In this document: in pieces, positions 8,529 through 16,414 of the stretch
Numbering within the stretch: position 1 is the first letter of the stretch
Layout of the letters: every line of letters starts with the position of its first letter
Source of the DNA: an uncultured Pseudomonadales bacterium
Lineage (GTDB): Bacteria > Pseudomonadota > Gammaproteobacteria > Pseudomonadales > CANNCY01
Reading direction: 5' to 3'
NCBI GenBank assembly: GCA_947503335.1
Contig: CANNCY010000002.1
Coordinates: 496,001-560,000 of the forward strand
DNA length: 64,000 nucleotides
Program-made: the position numbers and the translations under genes
The notes under the pieces: model-generated
What the model was told of the DNA's origin: nothing
Seen by the model: the letters and a program-made list of their open reading frames with translations, nothing else
Databases searched by the model: none

Positions 8529-9842
8529 ATGAAGTTTTCGATTACTACGCCAAAATATGGCTTAGCATTAGCGCTTGCAATGGCATTTGCGACAACCAAT
8601 CACAGTCAGGCCAGTGCCTCTGTGCCAATCAGCCAAGACTACATTCATGAAAATGCCGACGAACTTGGCTTCTCGCCATCTAAGTTAAACGATTTAAGAG
8701 ATGGCTTTTTACAAGACGTAAAAACCGGCGTGATACCTGGAGCAAATGTTTTAATCGCCCGCAAAGGCCAAATCGTTGCGCAGTTCAGCGTGGGCTATGC
8801 GCATTTAGAAACGAAAACACCGCTTACTAGCGATCATCTTTTTCGCCTTTATTCAATGACCAAACCAGTGGCTGCTGCCATTGCCCTACAACAGATTGAT
8901 GAAGGCGCCTACGGTCTAGACAGCCGTATCGATACCTTTTTGCCTGAGCTAAGCCAACCTAAGGTGCATACTGAAAAAGGTTTAGTTGATGCCGTTCAAC
9001 CAGTGACCATGCGCCACCTACTTACACATACTGCTGGCTACACCGCAGAATGGGGCTGGGATAGTGTCGCCCCGCTATATCGCGAAAAAGGTATCGTAGA
9101 ATACGCCACGCACAACTACGACAACGCCGCCGAATCACTGACCGATTTTGTAGAACGACTGGCAGACGTACCGCTGGCACATCAGCCGGGCTCAAAACGC
9201 ACCTACGGTACATCGAACGATGTTCAAGGCCTATTTATGGCGCGGGTTGATAACACCTCTGCCGAGGATTTGTTTCACGACCGCCTTGGTCGCCCGCTAG
9301 GCATGACCGATACTAATTTTTGCGTTGATCAGAGTGATTTAAGCACTCGTCTTACATCGATGTACCGCGATGAAGAAGGCACTCTAAAACTGATCGAGAA
9401 CGGTGTGAACAGCAAGTACGCCTGCCCCACTAAGGTTGTTTCTTATAGTGGTGGCCTCGCTGGCACCATTAGCGACTATTATCGCTTCGCCCAAATGCTT
9501 TTAGATAACGGTCAATTCGAGGGCAAGCAAGTGATGTCTGCAAATAGCGTTAAGCTGCTTTCAACGCCTCAACAGTTTGTACATGAAGGTGACTGGATCA
9601 AAGGCGCAGACTGGGGATTAAGCGTTGCGGTAGTAACCGACGCCTCAAAAAGTGCACGCGCCGAAGTGAATGGCAATTACTATTGGTCGGGCTCGGCTAG
9701 CACTTCATTTTGGGTCGACCCTACCAACGAAATCGTTGCGCTGTTCTTTACACAGGTTCGCAACTCTACCGCCAAACCATCTATTCAAACCCGCTTTAGA
9801 AATCGGGTTTACGAGGCATTTTCTGAGTACCCTTCAAAGTAA
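8529..9842 (+). CDS. secreted serine hydrolase (beta-lactamase/esterase fold)
   Basis: A 437-aa exported serine hydrolase of the class C beta-lactamase/family VIII esterase group. An N-terminal signal peptide runs to about residue 30 (hydrophobic core 10-20, ASA cleavage-like end). The SxxK nucleophile motif is S109-M-T-K112, and the Tyr motif is Y226 in YGTSND. Members hydrolyse esters, amides or D-amino peptides rather than only beta-lactams. The 15-bp box immediately upstream ties it to the bicupin, receptor and SnoaL genes, so a periplasmic esterase that trims the imported compound is a reasonable reading. A resistance role has no support in the context. Confidence 0.88.
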   Translation: MKFSITTPKYGLALALAMAFATTNHSQASASVPISQDYIHENADELGFSPSKLNDLRDGFLQDVKTGVIPGANVLIARKGQIVAQFSVGYAHLETKTPLTSDHLFRLYSMTKPVAAAIALQQIDEGAYGLDSRIDTFLPELSQPKVHTEKGLVDAVQPVTMRHLLTHTAGYTAEWGWDSVAPLYREKGIVEYATHNYDNAAESLTDFVERLADVPLAHQPGSKRTYGTSNDVQGLFMARVDNTSAEDLFHDRLGRPLGMTDTNFCVDQSDLSTRLTSMYRDEEGTLKLIENGVNSKYACPTKVVSYSGGLAGTISDYYRFAQMLLDNGQFEGKQVMSANSVKLLSTPQQFVHEGDWIKGADWGLSVAVVTDASKSARAEVNGNYYWSGSASTSFWVDPTNEIVALFFTQVRNSTAKPSIQTRFRNRVYEAFSEYPSK

Positions 9843-9856
9843 TAATGTTAAAGCGA

Positions 9857-9885
9857 GCTGAGCGGTCTATCTATAACCGCTCAGC
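9857..9885. terminator. hairpin between convergent genes
   Basis: A perfect 10-bp stem GCTGAGCGGT/ACCGCTCAGC with a 9-base loop lies between the serine hydrolase and the converging SnoaL gene. There is no T-run on either side, so termination strength is uncertain. Confidence 0.45.
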
Positions 9886-9916
9886 CGCAGTTGCAAACTT
9901 AGTAAGACCCTAAGCG

Positions 9917-10933
9917 CTACTCAAAAAGATGTGCACGCGCCTTGTTGAATTCGCGCATACGCCCAAGTACATCAACACCCAGTTGATCATAAATACTAAG
10001 TAAATCAACCAACACCCAATTTTCGCGAATCAGGCCATTCTCGCATCGCCAAAAGTCTAAACTGCGCATACTGATCTCTTGCCCGGCGGGTGCAATACCT
10101 AGCCAACCATCGCCCGTTACATGCGCGCCCATGCCTGGCCATGCAGTGAAGCCAACGTAGTCACCATCGGCAAACATATGCCCCGTATCTAGTGTCGACC
10201 AGCGATTAGGCAATGCATTTAAAAACGGAATTTGATGCCAGTTTCTAAAACCTCGCAAGCCTCGCCCAGTACCGATACCCGATGGGCCATACCAACTGCA
10301 GTGAGGATGCCAGTATTTAGGTAACTCCATTGCCTCAACGCCACCTTCGGCATACTTACCCAGCCCTTCGCACATCGCCATAACCAAATCGAAACTAGCC
10401 TGCGATTTTTCGGGACTATAAGGCCCCGGCACAAAGCCGTCTTGCGTTGCCGGTGCGGGCACCTGCCATTCGCGACCCAGACTAGGCGACATCGGCCAGG
10501 CATTCGCCTGCATCATCACTTCGGGAATATCCCAGAGCGACTGTACCTCAACAACCTTGCCGTCTTCAAAGCGATAAAATTCGTGAAAGCGCATCGACAC
10601 TTGGTGGCCTGTTGCCGGAATGTCTAACCACGGGTACATAAAGGCGCCTGTGTAATAGCCGCAGCAGCCGACCCAATCACCATGACCACTGTTTCCCGCC
10701 ATCACGATGGTGTCGCGACGTTCTAGGTCGGGGATCGCTTTGAATAGATTCGCGTAGACGTCATCAACCAGCGCATCCCTTGACGCTAATGTTTCGAAAG
10801 GAAAGGCCATTTGTACCTTAGCGTCGATGGCAAATAAGTTACCTACAATCTGCTTTAGCTGCCCAACGTCAGCGTTATATAGCGCTTCTCTAAAGGGCGC
10901 TAAAAGCAATTTATGTTGCGAATGGATATCCAT
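9917..10933 (-). CDS. tandem SnoaL/NTF2-like protein
   Basis: A 338-aa protein with two SnoaL-like domains, about residues 10-145 and 175-320. Its second domain aligns by eye along its whole length with that of the 15224 gene: WYGPSGIGTGRGLRGFR here against WYGPAGIGTTRGIEGFR there, then WLGIAP against WLGLPP, and LIRENWV against LLKENWV. Each domain carries the polar and aromatic residues that line an NTF2 pocket, but no known catalytic triad can be recognised. GAGAGAGG precedes the ATG. It lies downstream of the TonB receptor on the same strand, but a terminator separates them, and no copy of the 15-bp box is seen before it. Function is unknown; cyclase, isomerase or hydratase activity is possible. 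Confidence 0.82.
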   Translation of the reverse strand: MDIHSQHKLLLAPFREALYNADVGQLKQIVGNLFAIDAKVQMAFPFETLASRDALVDDVYANLFKAIPDLERRDTIVMAGNSGHGDWVGCCGYYTGAFMYPWLDIPATGHQVSMRFHEFYRFEDGKVVEVQSLWDIPEVMMQANAWPMSPSLGREWQVPAPATQDGFVPGPYSPEKSQASFDLVMAMCEGLGKYAEGGVEAMELPKYWHPHCSWYGPSGIGTGRGLRGFRNWHQIPFLNALPNRWSTLDTGHMFADGDYVGFTAWPGMGAHVTGDGWLGIAPAGQEISMRSLDFWRCENGLIRENWVLVDLLSIYDQLGVDVLGRMREFNKARAHLFE

Positions 10934-10978
10934 GAATACCTCTCTCAGAATTCGTCTTCTTTACTTTCTTTATCGAAA

Positions 10979-11005
10979 CAAAAAGCCCCTCATAAAGAGG
11001 GGCTT
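10979..11005 (-). terminator. rho-independent terminator after the TonB receptor
   Basis: A 9-bp stem AAGCCCCTC/GAGGGGCTT with a 5-base loop is followed on the minus strand by a T-run. It lies 27 bases after the receptor stop and before the SnoaL gene on the same strand. Confidence 0.85.
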
Positions 11006-11031
11006 AAAACAGTTTAATCTAACTCAGAGAA

Positions 11032-13320
11032 TTAGAAGTGAACTGTCATGCTCATACCGTAAGTACGAGGGTTGCTCCACTGAGTCTGTACCGAAGCAGT
11101 ACTCGGTGCCGCTCCTGGATTGAAAATCAAACCACGAAGCATTTGTGCGTCATTTTCGATGTTCAGTACGTAGCCCTGAATTTCGAACATGTCATCACTA
11201 GAAGTCCAGATCAAACGCGCATCACTTCGGGTGTAGGCTTTCTGAAGGTTTCCTTCATCCATATTAATATCGTGACCATAGTAGTCAGATGAATAATAGG
11301 TCTGTAGATACGGGCGAAGTGTACTGCCGTCGGCCATAGGAACGTCGTAACTAACCTGAATACCCATGGTAAACTCAGGGGATAGAGCCGGGCTCCAGCC
11401 TTTCAGAGACAACTGTTTAGCATCGGGGTCAGCCAGATCTTGTCGACCATTTAAATCACCCAGCCCGTGTACCTTCGAAATTGAGTAATCGCCAAACTCA
11501 GCCTTCGCCAACGCCGCACTACCTGAAATATGTAAACGCTCGGTTACGTTCCAGGTTAATTCAGCCTCTAAACCCATTGCATCAATTTCGCCACCATTTT
11601 CAGTGTACTCTGATACGCTTCCGCTACCAGAAATGAAGAATGATTGAGCATGCATGTCGCGATATTGATTATAGTAAGCTGCCAAATTAAGAGTCATTTC
11701 GCCATCTAGCAAGGTATTTTTTAGACCTACTTCAGACGCAATAACATCTTCGGGTTCATACGTTGGCAAAACATCTGGATGGATTGGGTTAAAACCACCT
11801 GAGCGATAGCCAGTTGACACAGTAACATACGCCATCTGATCATCAGACACATCATGCTCTACACCTAGCTTCCACAGCCATTTGTCCCAAGAGTTACTAG
11901 CACCAGCACCTTCAATTGGCTTTGGTGGCCAGTCAGACCAATCTAGCGGGTCTCTAAGGCCTTTCTTGTCTTTTGCATATCGCAAACCACCAGTAACTCG
12001 AGAGTCATCTGTTACACTGTAAGTTGCACTACCAAAAACCCCAAGAGAACTACTGGTGTAACTACCGATATTATCCCAATGAGGAACAATTACTTCTCGC
12101 TCAGGGCTGATCTCTGAATACTGCCAAGCAGCATCTTGCTCGTAATAATATATACCGCCCAACCATTCTAGAGCGCCATCTTTATTAGACGTTAACTGGA
12201 GTTCAACAGAATCGGTTTTTTGATCGTTGTAATAACCGTAAAACTGATTACCTGTCCAGTAATAATCTGTACCGTCACTATAATCAGAGTCATACCCTTG
12301 AGAACCAAAGTAATCAGTATGGTTTGCGGTAATCTTTAAATCTGCAAAACCTAGGCTACTAGTATTATATACAACAGTAAAACCGGTCGTATCGCTATAT
12401 GCTTCGCCTTTGATGTCGCGGCGTACTTCCCAAGGGCCATTGTCAAAGTCAGATGACGCGTCGCTTGGTGCGTAGCCATGGCCTGGCTGATAAACGCCGC
12501 CCGTCCAAGAACCAGTTTGCTGGTAACCCCAGATCGCAGAGCCATTAGTATCTTTAGTGGCATCAACAATACGGAACGTAAGATCGTTATCGTCGTTAAT
12601 GTCCCATTTAGCCGTTAGACGATGATAGGTCATATCCTGATCGTTCATGTCGTCTTCTGGGCCATCGATGTAAGTGTTTTCGATGTAACCGTCACGCTTG
12701 TCGATCATACCTGCGTAACGAATAGCAAAGTTATCTGAAACTGGTACGTTAATCGCAAGTTCAGCTTTGGTTCGATCGAAGTTACCCGCTAACACCTGAA
12801 CGTAACCGTTTACTTCGTCAGTAGTTGGTGCGTTACTTACTACGTTGATGGTACCGCCGAAAGTATTACGACCGTAAAGGGTGCCCTGAGGGCCACGAAG
12901 TACTTCTACGCGAGCCAAGTCAACGTATGAACCCAGTGCCTGAGTTGAAGTAGGCACATAAACGCCATCTTCGAAAATACCTACAACCTGTTCTGCTTCA
13001 GAACCTACGTTGTTAGTACGCGTACCACGAATAGCCAAGCGAACTTCTTCACCCGACTGACCAAACTGCATGCCTGGTACTAGGCCGTCTAAACGAGTTA
13101 AATCATCTACGCCGCCAAGCTTTAGCTGATCACCACTTACTGCGGTAACCGCAACAGACACGTCTTGAATGTCTGCAGCCCGCTTTGTAGCCGTTACAAT
13201 AACTTCTTCGATTTGTTTGCTATCTGCAGAATCTGCTTGCAGCGCCACAGCCTGAGCAGATGCGCCTAGTGCCATTGCAATAGCAAGAGGCATCGCCTTA
13301 TGAACAAAAGGTGAGCTCAT
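11032..13320 (-). CDS. TonB-dependent outer-membrane receptor
   Basis: A 762-aa TonB-dependent receptor: signal peptide (residues 1 to about 32), TonB box region IEEVIVTATKR, plug domain with RGPQGTLYGRNTFGGTINV, and a 22-strand barrel ending in the Phe-terminated strand SMTVHF. This plug type is common in receptors for siderophores and for varied organic substrates in marine proteobacteria, so the ligand is not evident. The start at 13320 is set by GGGAGAAG just upstream; a longer frame adds residues with no signal sequence. Two copies of the 15-bp box lie 67 and 100 bases upstream. The companion Na+ symporter and catabolic genes suggest it imports the island's substrate rather than iron. 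Confidence 0.93.
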   Translation of the reverse strand: MSSPFVHKAMPLAIAMALGASAQAVALQADSADSKQIEEVIVTATKRAADIQDVSVAVTAVSGDQLKLGGVDDLTRLDGLVPGMQFGQSGEEVRLAIRGTRTNNVGSEAEQVVGIFEDGVYVPTSTQALGSYVDLARVEVLRGPQGTLYGRNTFGGTINVVSNAPTTDEVNGYVQVLAGNFDRTKAELAINVPVSDNFAIRYAGMIDKRDGYIENTYIDGPEDDMNDQDMTYHRLTAKWDINDDNDLTFRIVDATKDTNGSAIWGYQQTGSWTGGVYQPGHGYAPSDASSDFDNGPWEVRRDIKGEAYSDTTGFTVVYNTSSLGFADLKITANHTDYFGSQGYDSDYSDGTDYYWTGNQFYGYYNDQKTDSVELQLTSNKDGALEWLGGIYYYEQDAAWQYSEISPEREVIVPHWDNIGSYTSSSLGVFGSATYSVTDDSRVTGGLRYAKDKKGLRDPLDWSDWPPKPIEGAGASNSWDKWLWKLGVEHDVSDDQMAYVTVSTGYRSGGFNPIHPDVLPTYEPEDVIASEVGLKNTLLDGEMTLNLAAYYNQYRDMHAQSFFISGSGSVSEYTENGGEIDAMGLEAELTWNVTERLHISGSAALAKAEFGDYSISKVHGLGDLNGRQDLADPDAKQLSLKGWSPALSPEFTMGIQVSYDVPMADGSTLRPYLQTYYSSDYYGHDINMDEGNLQKAYTRSDARLIWTSSDDMFEIQGYVLNIENDAQMLRGLIFNPGAAPSTASVQTQWSNPRTYGMSMTVHF

Positions 13321-13387
13321 AGTATTTCTTCTCCCTACTGGTTCAGTAGTTCTAGTTTTATTGTTTTTTAACGGATCGGCTACAAAA

Positions 13388-13402
13388 TGTACTTCGAATG
13401 CA
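13388..13402 (-). promoter_or_regulatory. 15-bp regulon box before the TonB receptor (proximal)
   Basis: Gene-sense TGCATTCGAAGTACA, identical to the copies at 8412 and 8494, lies 67 bases before the receptor start. It is 33 bp from the second copy, about three helical turns, so both sites face the same side of the DNA. Confidence 0.72.
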
Positions 13403-13420
13403 ACGACCACTAGGGGTATT

Positions 13421-13435
13421 TGTACTTCGAATTCA
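13421..13435 (-). promoter_or_regulatory. 15-bp regulon box before the TonB receptor (distal)
   Basis: Gene-sense TGAATTCGAAGTACA differs at one of 15 positions from the other copies. It has the same orientation as the proximal box, 33 bp away. It lies between the receptor and the divergent TPR-sulfotransferase gene, 93 bases before the latter, and could influence both. Confidence 0.65.
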
Positions 13436-13528
13436 CTATTAATGTCAACTACTCGTTGACAACCTGTTGGTTAAAAGACGATATTTCGACTCAACCAATG
13501 ACGAGCAGATGGCTTGATAGCAAACAAG

Positions 13529-15217
13529 ATGAACGATGCAAAACAACACATGCAGGCCGGAAGATGGCGCGATGCGCTGTCTACTCTAGAGCAAAGCAAC
13601 GTTATCGACGATCAAGTGACTTATTTGATGGGTTTGTGCCACGCCAACTTGCAGCAGTTTCGTCAAGCTAGCGAATTATTCGAAAAGTGTCGTGAACACA
13701 GACCTGCAGATACTCAGTTAATGAGTGACCTCGGAAACTGTTATCGGCTGATGGGTGAATCCCAAAAGGCAATGTCTATTCTCTTCAAAGCACACTCATT
13801 GGCGCCTAATCACCCTGGTATCGCAGTCAATCTTGGGCTTTGCAAGCTAGCCTCAGGCGACGCCCGAGGTGCGATCGCCTTGCTAGAGCCTGCCTCTAGG
13901 CAGCACAAAGGGGCTCTGGCGCTTTTAGACCCGCTATGTGAGGCGTACATAAAGTCAAAGCGCCTAGCGCTAGGCGAACCATTACTGAGTAAGATTCGAG
14001 CACATCTGCCTGCACCAAGAAGATACGAACTTAGTGCACTGATTCAGCTTCAAAAGGGCGACACCGAAAACGCCATCGATTGCCTTGAAAAGGGTTTGAA
14101 CGAACAGTTCTCTGAACCTCTTGCGATGCAACTTGGCGTATTGTTAGAGGAATTAAATTTTTCGGCCAGCGCTGCCGATAGATTCATCCAAGTAATACAG
14201 CATAGTCATGACAATCCTGACGCCTGGTTCAGATTATCCCATCTAAGGGACTATCAAATGGATGACACACAAGTTAGCCAGCTAAAACTGATGGTAGACA
14301 AACCCTCACCCAAAATGTCCATCAAATCGATAGCAAAGTGCTCGCTCGCTCTAGCCAAACACTATGGCAAAAAAAGTGCCTTAACAGATGAGATTAACTA
14401 TCTTAAAGAGGCACACCTACTGCTATCAAAAGTGGAAGATTTTGATTCGACGAGCTTTACCAGAACGATTCAACATTTGCTTCAGCTAACAGCAAGCACT
14501 GCTATCGATAGCCCATCGAGTGGCCCCATTTTCGTTCTTGGCAACCCACGTTCAGGAACGACATTAATCGATCAAATTTTAGCTTGTCACACTGACACTC
14601 ATGCGACCGGCGAATCGACACTAATTGCCGATATCGCGTCAGAGATCAAATACCGACCCGGTCTGACAATATCAAACATACAGAAAGAGCGAGCGCTCAC
14701 TATTTGGAGGTCTAATTACAGCGAAACATCGTCTCGTGTCGTTGACACGACCCCAGATAATCTCTTTTTTATAGACCTCATAAACCAGCTATTTGACGAC
14801 GCAAAAATTGTTGCAGTGCGTCGGCGCCTAGACGATACCGCACTATCAATTTACCAGCAGGGTCTTTCGTCAGCGCACGCATACGCACACGATGTCGACA
14901 CACTTGCGCTGCGCGTTACTGCGGTCGATAACATGCTCGAAAAACTTGCCTCTGACAATCAGGTAATTGCCGTAAATTACGAGCAACTAGTGAGCGATTC
15001 TGCACAACAAATTAGTAAGCTACTAAGCCGGTTATCACTTAGTGACGACAAGGCCTGTTACGAACCAAATAAACTAAATAGGCGAGTTAGCACACCTTCA
15101 GCTGCTCAAGTAAAACAGCCTATTTCAACCAAAGCGATTGGCCGTAGCGAGCAATATAGGAAAGTATTTGAAGAACTGTTCTCGGCTCTAGAGAAAGCTA
15201 AAGCCGAGATACATTGA
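13529..15217 (+). CDS. TPR-repeat sulfotransferase family protein
   Basis: A 562-aa protein with TPR-type helical repeats over about residues 1-230 and a sulfotransferase domain from about 325 to the end. The PAPS 5'-phosphosulfate loop is GNPRSGTTL and the 3'-phosphate element is RRRLDDTALSIYQQ. No signal peptide or membrane segment is seen. Such TPR-sulfotransferases are often found divergent from TonB-dependent receptors in marine proteobacteria, as here; whether they modify a substrate, a cell-surface molecule or the receptor is not known. I start at the ATG at 13529; a TTG at 13514 would add five residues, and neither has a strong ribosome site. Box 13421-13435 lies upstream. Confidence 0.85.
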   Translation: MNDAKQHMQAGRWRDALSTLEQSNVIDDQVTYLMGLCHANLQQFRQASELFEKCREHRPADTQLMSDLGNCYRLMGESQKAMSILFKAHSLAPNHPGIAVNLGLCKLASGDARGAIALLEPASRQHKGALALLDPLCEAYIKSKRLALGEPLLSKIRAHLPAPRRYELSALIQLQKGDTENAIDCLEKGLNEQFSEPLAMQLGVLLEELNFSASAADRFIQVIQHSHDNPDAWFRLSHLRDYQMDDTQVSQLKLMVDKPSPKMSIKSIAKCSLALAKHYGKKSALTDEINYLKEAHLLLSKVEDFDSTSFTRTIQHLLQLTASTAIDSPSSGPIFVLGNPRSGTTLIDQILACHTDTHATGESTLIADIASEIKYRPGLTISNIQKERALTIWRSNYSETSSRVVDTTPDNLFFIDLINQLFDDAKIVAVRRRLDDTALSIYQQGLSSAHAYAHDVDTLALRVTAVDNMLEKLASDNQVIAVNYEQLVSDSAQQISKLLSRLSLSDDKACYEPNKLNRRVSTPSAAQVKQPISTKAIGRSEQYRKVFEELFSALEKAKAEIH

Positions 15218-15223
15218 GGCGCG

Positions 15224-16201
15224 TTAGCTAAATTTACGATCAGCCTGCTGTTGAGCAACCACGTCGAAAAGATCCATGCCCATCTGTGCAAGCATGTGGA
15301 TAATATCGATGCTTACCCAGTTCTCTTTAAGCAGGTTGTCTTCGCGACGCCAGAAGTCCATTACACGTACCAATAGCTCTTTATTGGTAGGAGGCAGGCC
15401 TAACCATGCAGCGCCAGTGTGCGTCATTGACATGTGCGGCCAACCGCCGGTACAGGCATAGTTACCCTCTCCCACAAAGGCAACCGACGTATCAACACTA
15501 CGATCTGGGTAACCTACTAAGAACGGCCCTTGATGATGCTTTCTAAACCCTTCGATACCACGGGTAGTGCCAATACCGGCAGGGCCGTACCACATGAAAT
15601 CTTCTGTCCAGTAAGCAGCTAGGTCCATACTCTCTAAAGAAACACCATCATAGCTACCAAGCTCGCCCAGCATATCTTTAATCAGCTGAATACTCTTTTG
15701 TCCCTCTTCGCCAGTGACGTCGTTCTGGGTTAATCCATCCATTGTCGTAGGCGGCATTACTAGACCGTCATAGCCTAGGCTTCTGCGCAACGGGTTGACG
15801 TCTGCCTGAATCATTACGTCAAGAAAATCAGGAATCACGTAGTTTTCAACAACCTTGCCGTTTTCAACGCGCGTCATTTCTGAGAAACGAACGTAAAGCG
15901 TTTTGCCGTGCGCGGGTATAGAAAACAAAGGATTCGCGAACGTACCAAACAGGTAGCCATGGCTACAGACCCATGACGAGCCCTCGTGCTCGCTAGCAAG
16001 CTCGATAAATACCTTGCGCTCTAGGTCAGGCATCGCGCCCTTTAACACATCAAAGTATTCAGCACGCACCTGCGCCGCCGACGACAAGTCGTTAATAGGG
16101 TGCGACGCACACCAAACAGCATCATCACTAATGAATTCGCCCGTTGGCGAGTTTGACAGCATGTCGCTATAAAGCGCGTTTACAACAGCCTTTGCGTTCA
16201 T
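15224..16201 (-). CDS. tandem SnoaL/NTF2-like protein, box-associated
   Basis: A 325-aa cytoplasmic protein of two SnoaL-like domains (about 1-135 and 165-315), a paralogue of the 9917 product and more distantly of the 6147 product. Conserved blocks are MWYGPAGIGTTRGIEGFR, GAAWLGLPP and FWRREDNLLKENWVSID. TTTAGAGGTATCT precedes the ATG, almost the same leader as the 9917 gene. It converges with the TPR-sulfotransferase, leaving only 6 bases between the stops. A diverged copy of the 15-bp box lies 54 bases upstream, the same spacing as for the bicupin. Its enzymatic role is unknown; the NTF2-like fold allows cyclase, isomerase, dehydratase or binding functions. Confidence 0.82.
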   Translation of the reverse strand: MNAKAVVNALYSDMLSNSPTGEFISDDAVWCASHPINDLSSAAQVRAEYFDVLKGAMPDLERKVFIELASEHEGSSWVCSHGYLFGTFANPLFSIPAHGKTLYVRFSEMTRVENGKVVENYVIPDFLDVMIQADVNPLRRSLGYDGLVMPPTTMDGLTQNDVTGEEGQKSIQLIKDMLGELGSYDGVSLESMDLAAYWTEDFMWYGPAGIGTTRGIEGFRKHHQGPFLVGYPDRSVDTSVAFVGEGNYACTGGWPHMSMTHTGAAWLGLPPTNKELLVRVMDFWRREDNLLKENWVSIDIIHMLAQMGMDLFDVVAQQQADRKFS

Positions 16202-16255
16202 AGATACCTCTAAATTTTATAAATATTAGTTAACGTGCCCGATTTGACACGCAAA

Positions 16256-16269
16256 TGACTTCGAATGCA
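16256..16269 (-). promoter_or_regulatory. diverged regulon box before the third SnoaL gene
   Basis: The plus strand reads TGACTTCGAATGCA, the same as the 15-bp box but with one base missing in the left arm. It lies 54 bases before the SnoaL start. The TTCGAATGCA half is fully kept. Confidence 0.5.
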
Positions 16270-16305
16270 ATAACTTCTTTACGACGCCGCGAATTATTTG
16301 CCTAC

Positions 16306-16330
16306 ATTATAGGAAGATTGAAACTATTAA
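16306..16330 (+). promoter_or_regulatory. LysR-type inverted repeat before sdaA
   Basis: ATTATAG-N11-CTATTAA, an imperfect version (5 of 7 positions) of the perfect repeat found before gcvT at 19101. The 12-mer AACTATTAATTT is identical at both sites. It lies 85 bases before sdaA. Confidence 0.55.
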
Positions 16331-16414
16331 TTTTACACATACTACCCTTATGTCTACGATGCCCATTGGCGACTAGACTTGCCCATTAACACTTGATTCG
16401 CGAGCAACTTTGTC

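Noticed and set aside
8408-8599. Open frame across the bicupin/serine hydrolase divergent promoter
   Set aside because: It runs opposite to the serine hydrolase signal peptide, covers both regulatory boxes and has no ribosome site or recognisable product.
8529-9842. Antibiotic-resistance beta-lactamase
   Set aside because: The SxxK motif is shared with esterases and peptidases, and the gene is in a catabolic regulon; nothing else supports a resistance role. The same applies to 60110-61396.
13420-13671. 83-residue frame at the start of the TPR-sulfotransferase
   Set aside because: It overlaps the sulfotransferase in another frame and the distal box, with no homology-like pattern; the sulfotransferase frame explains the region.
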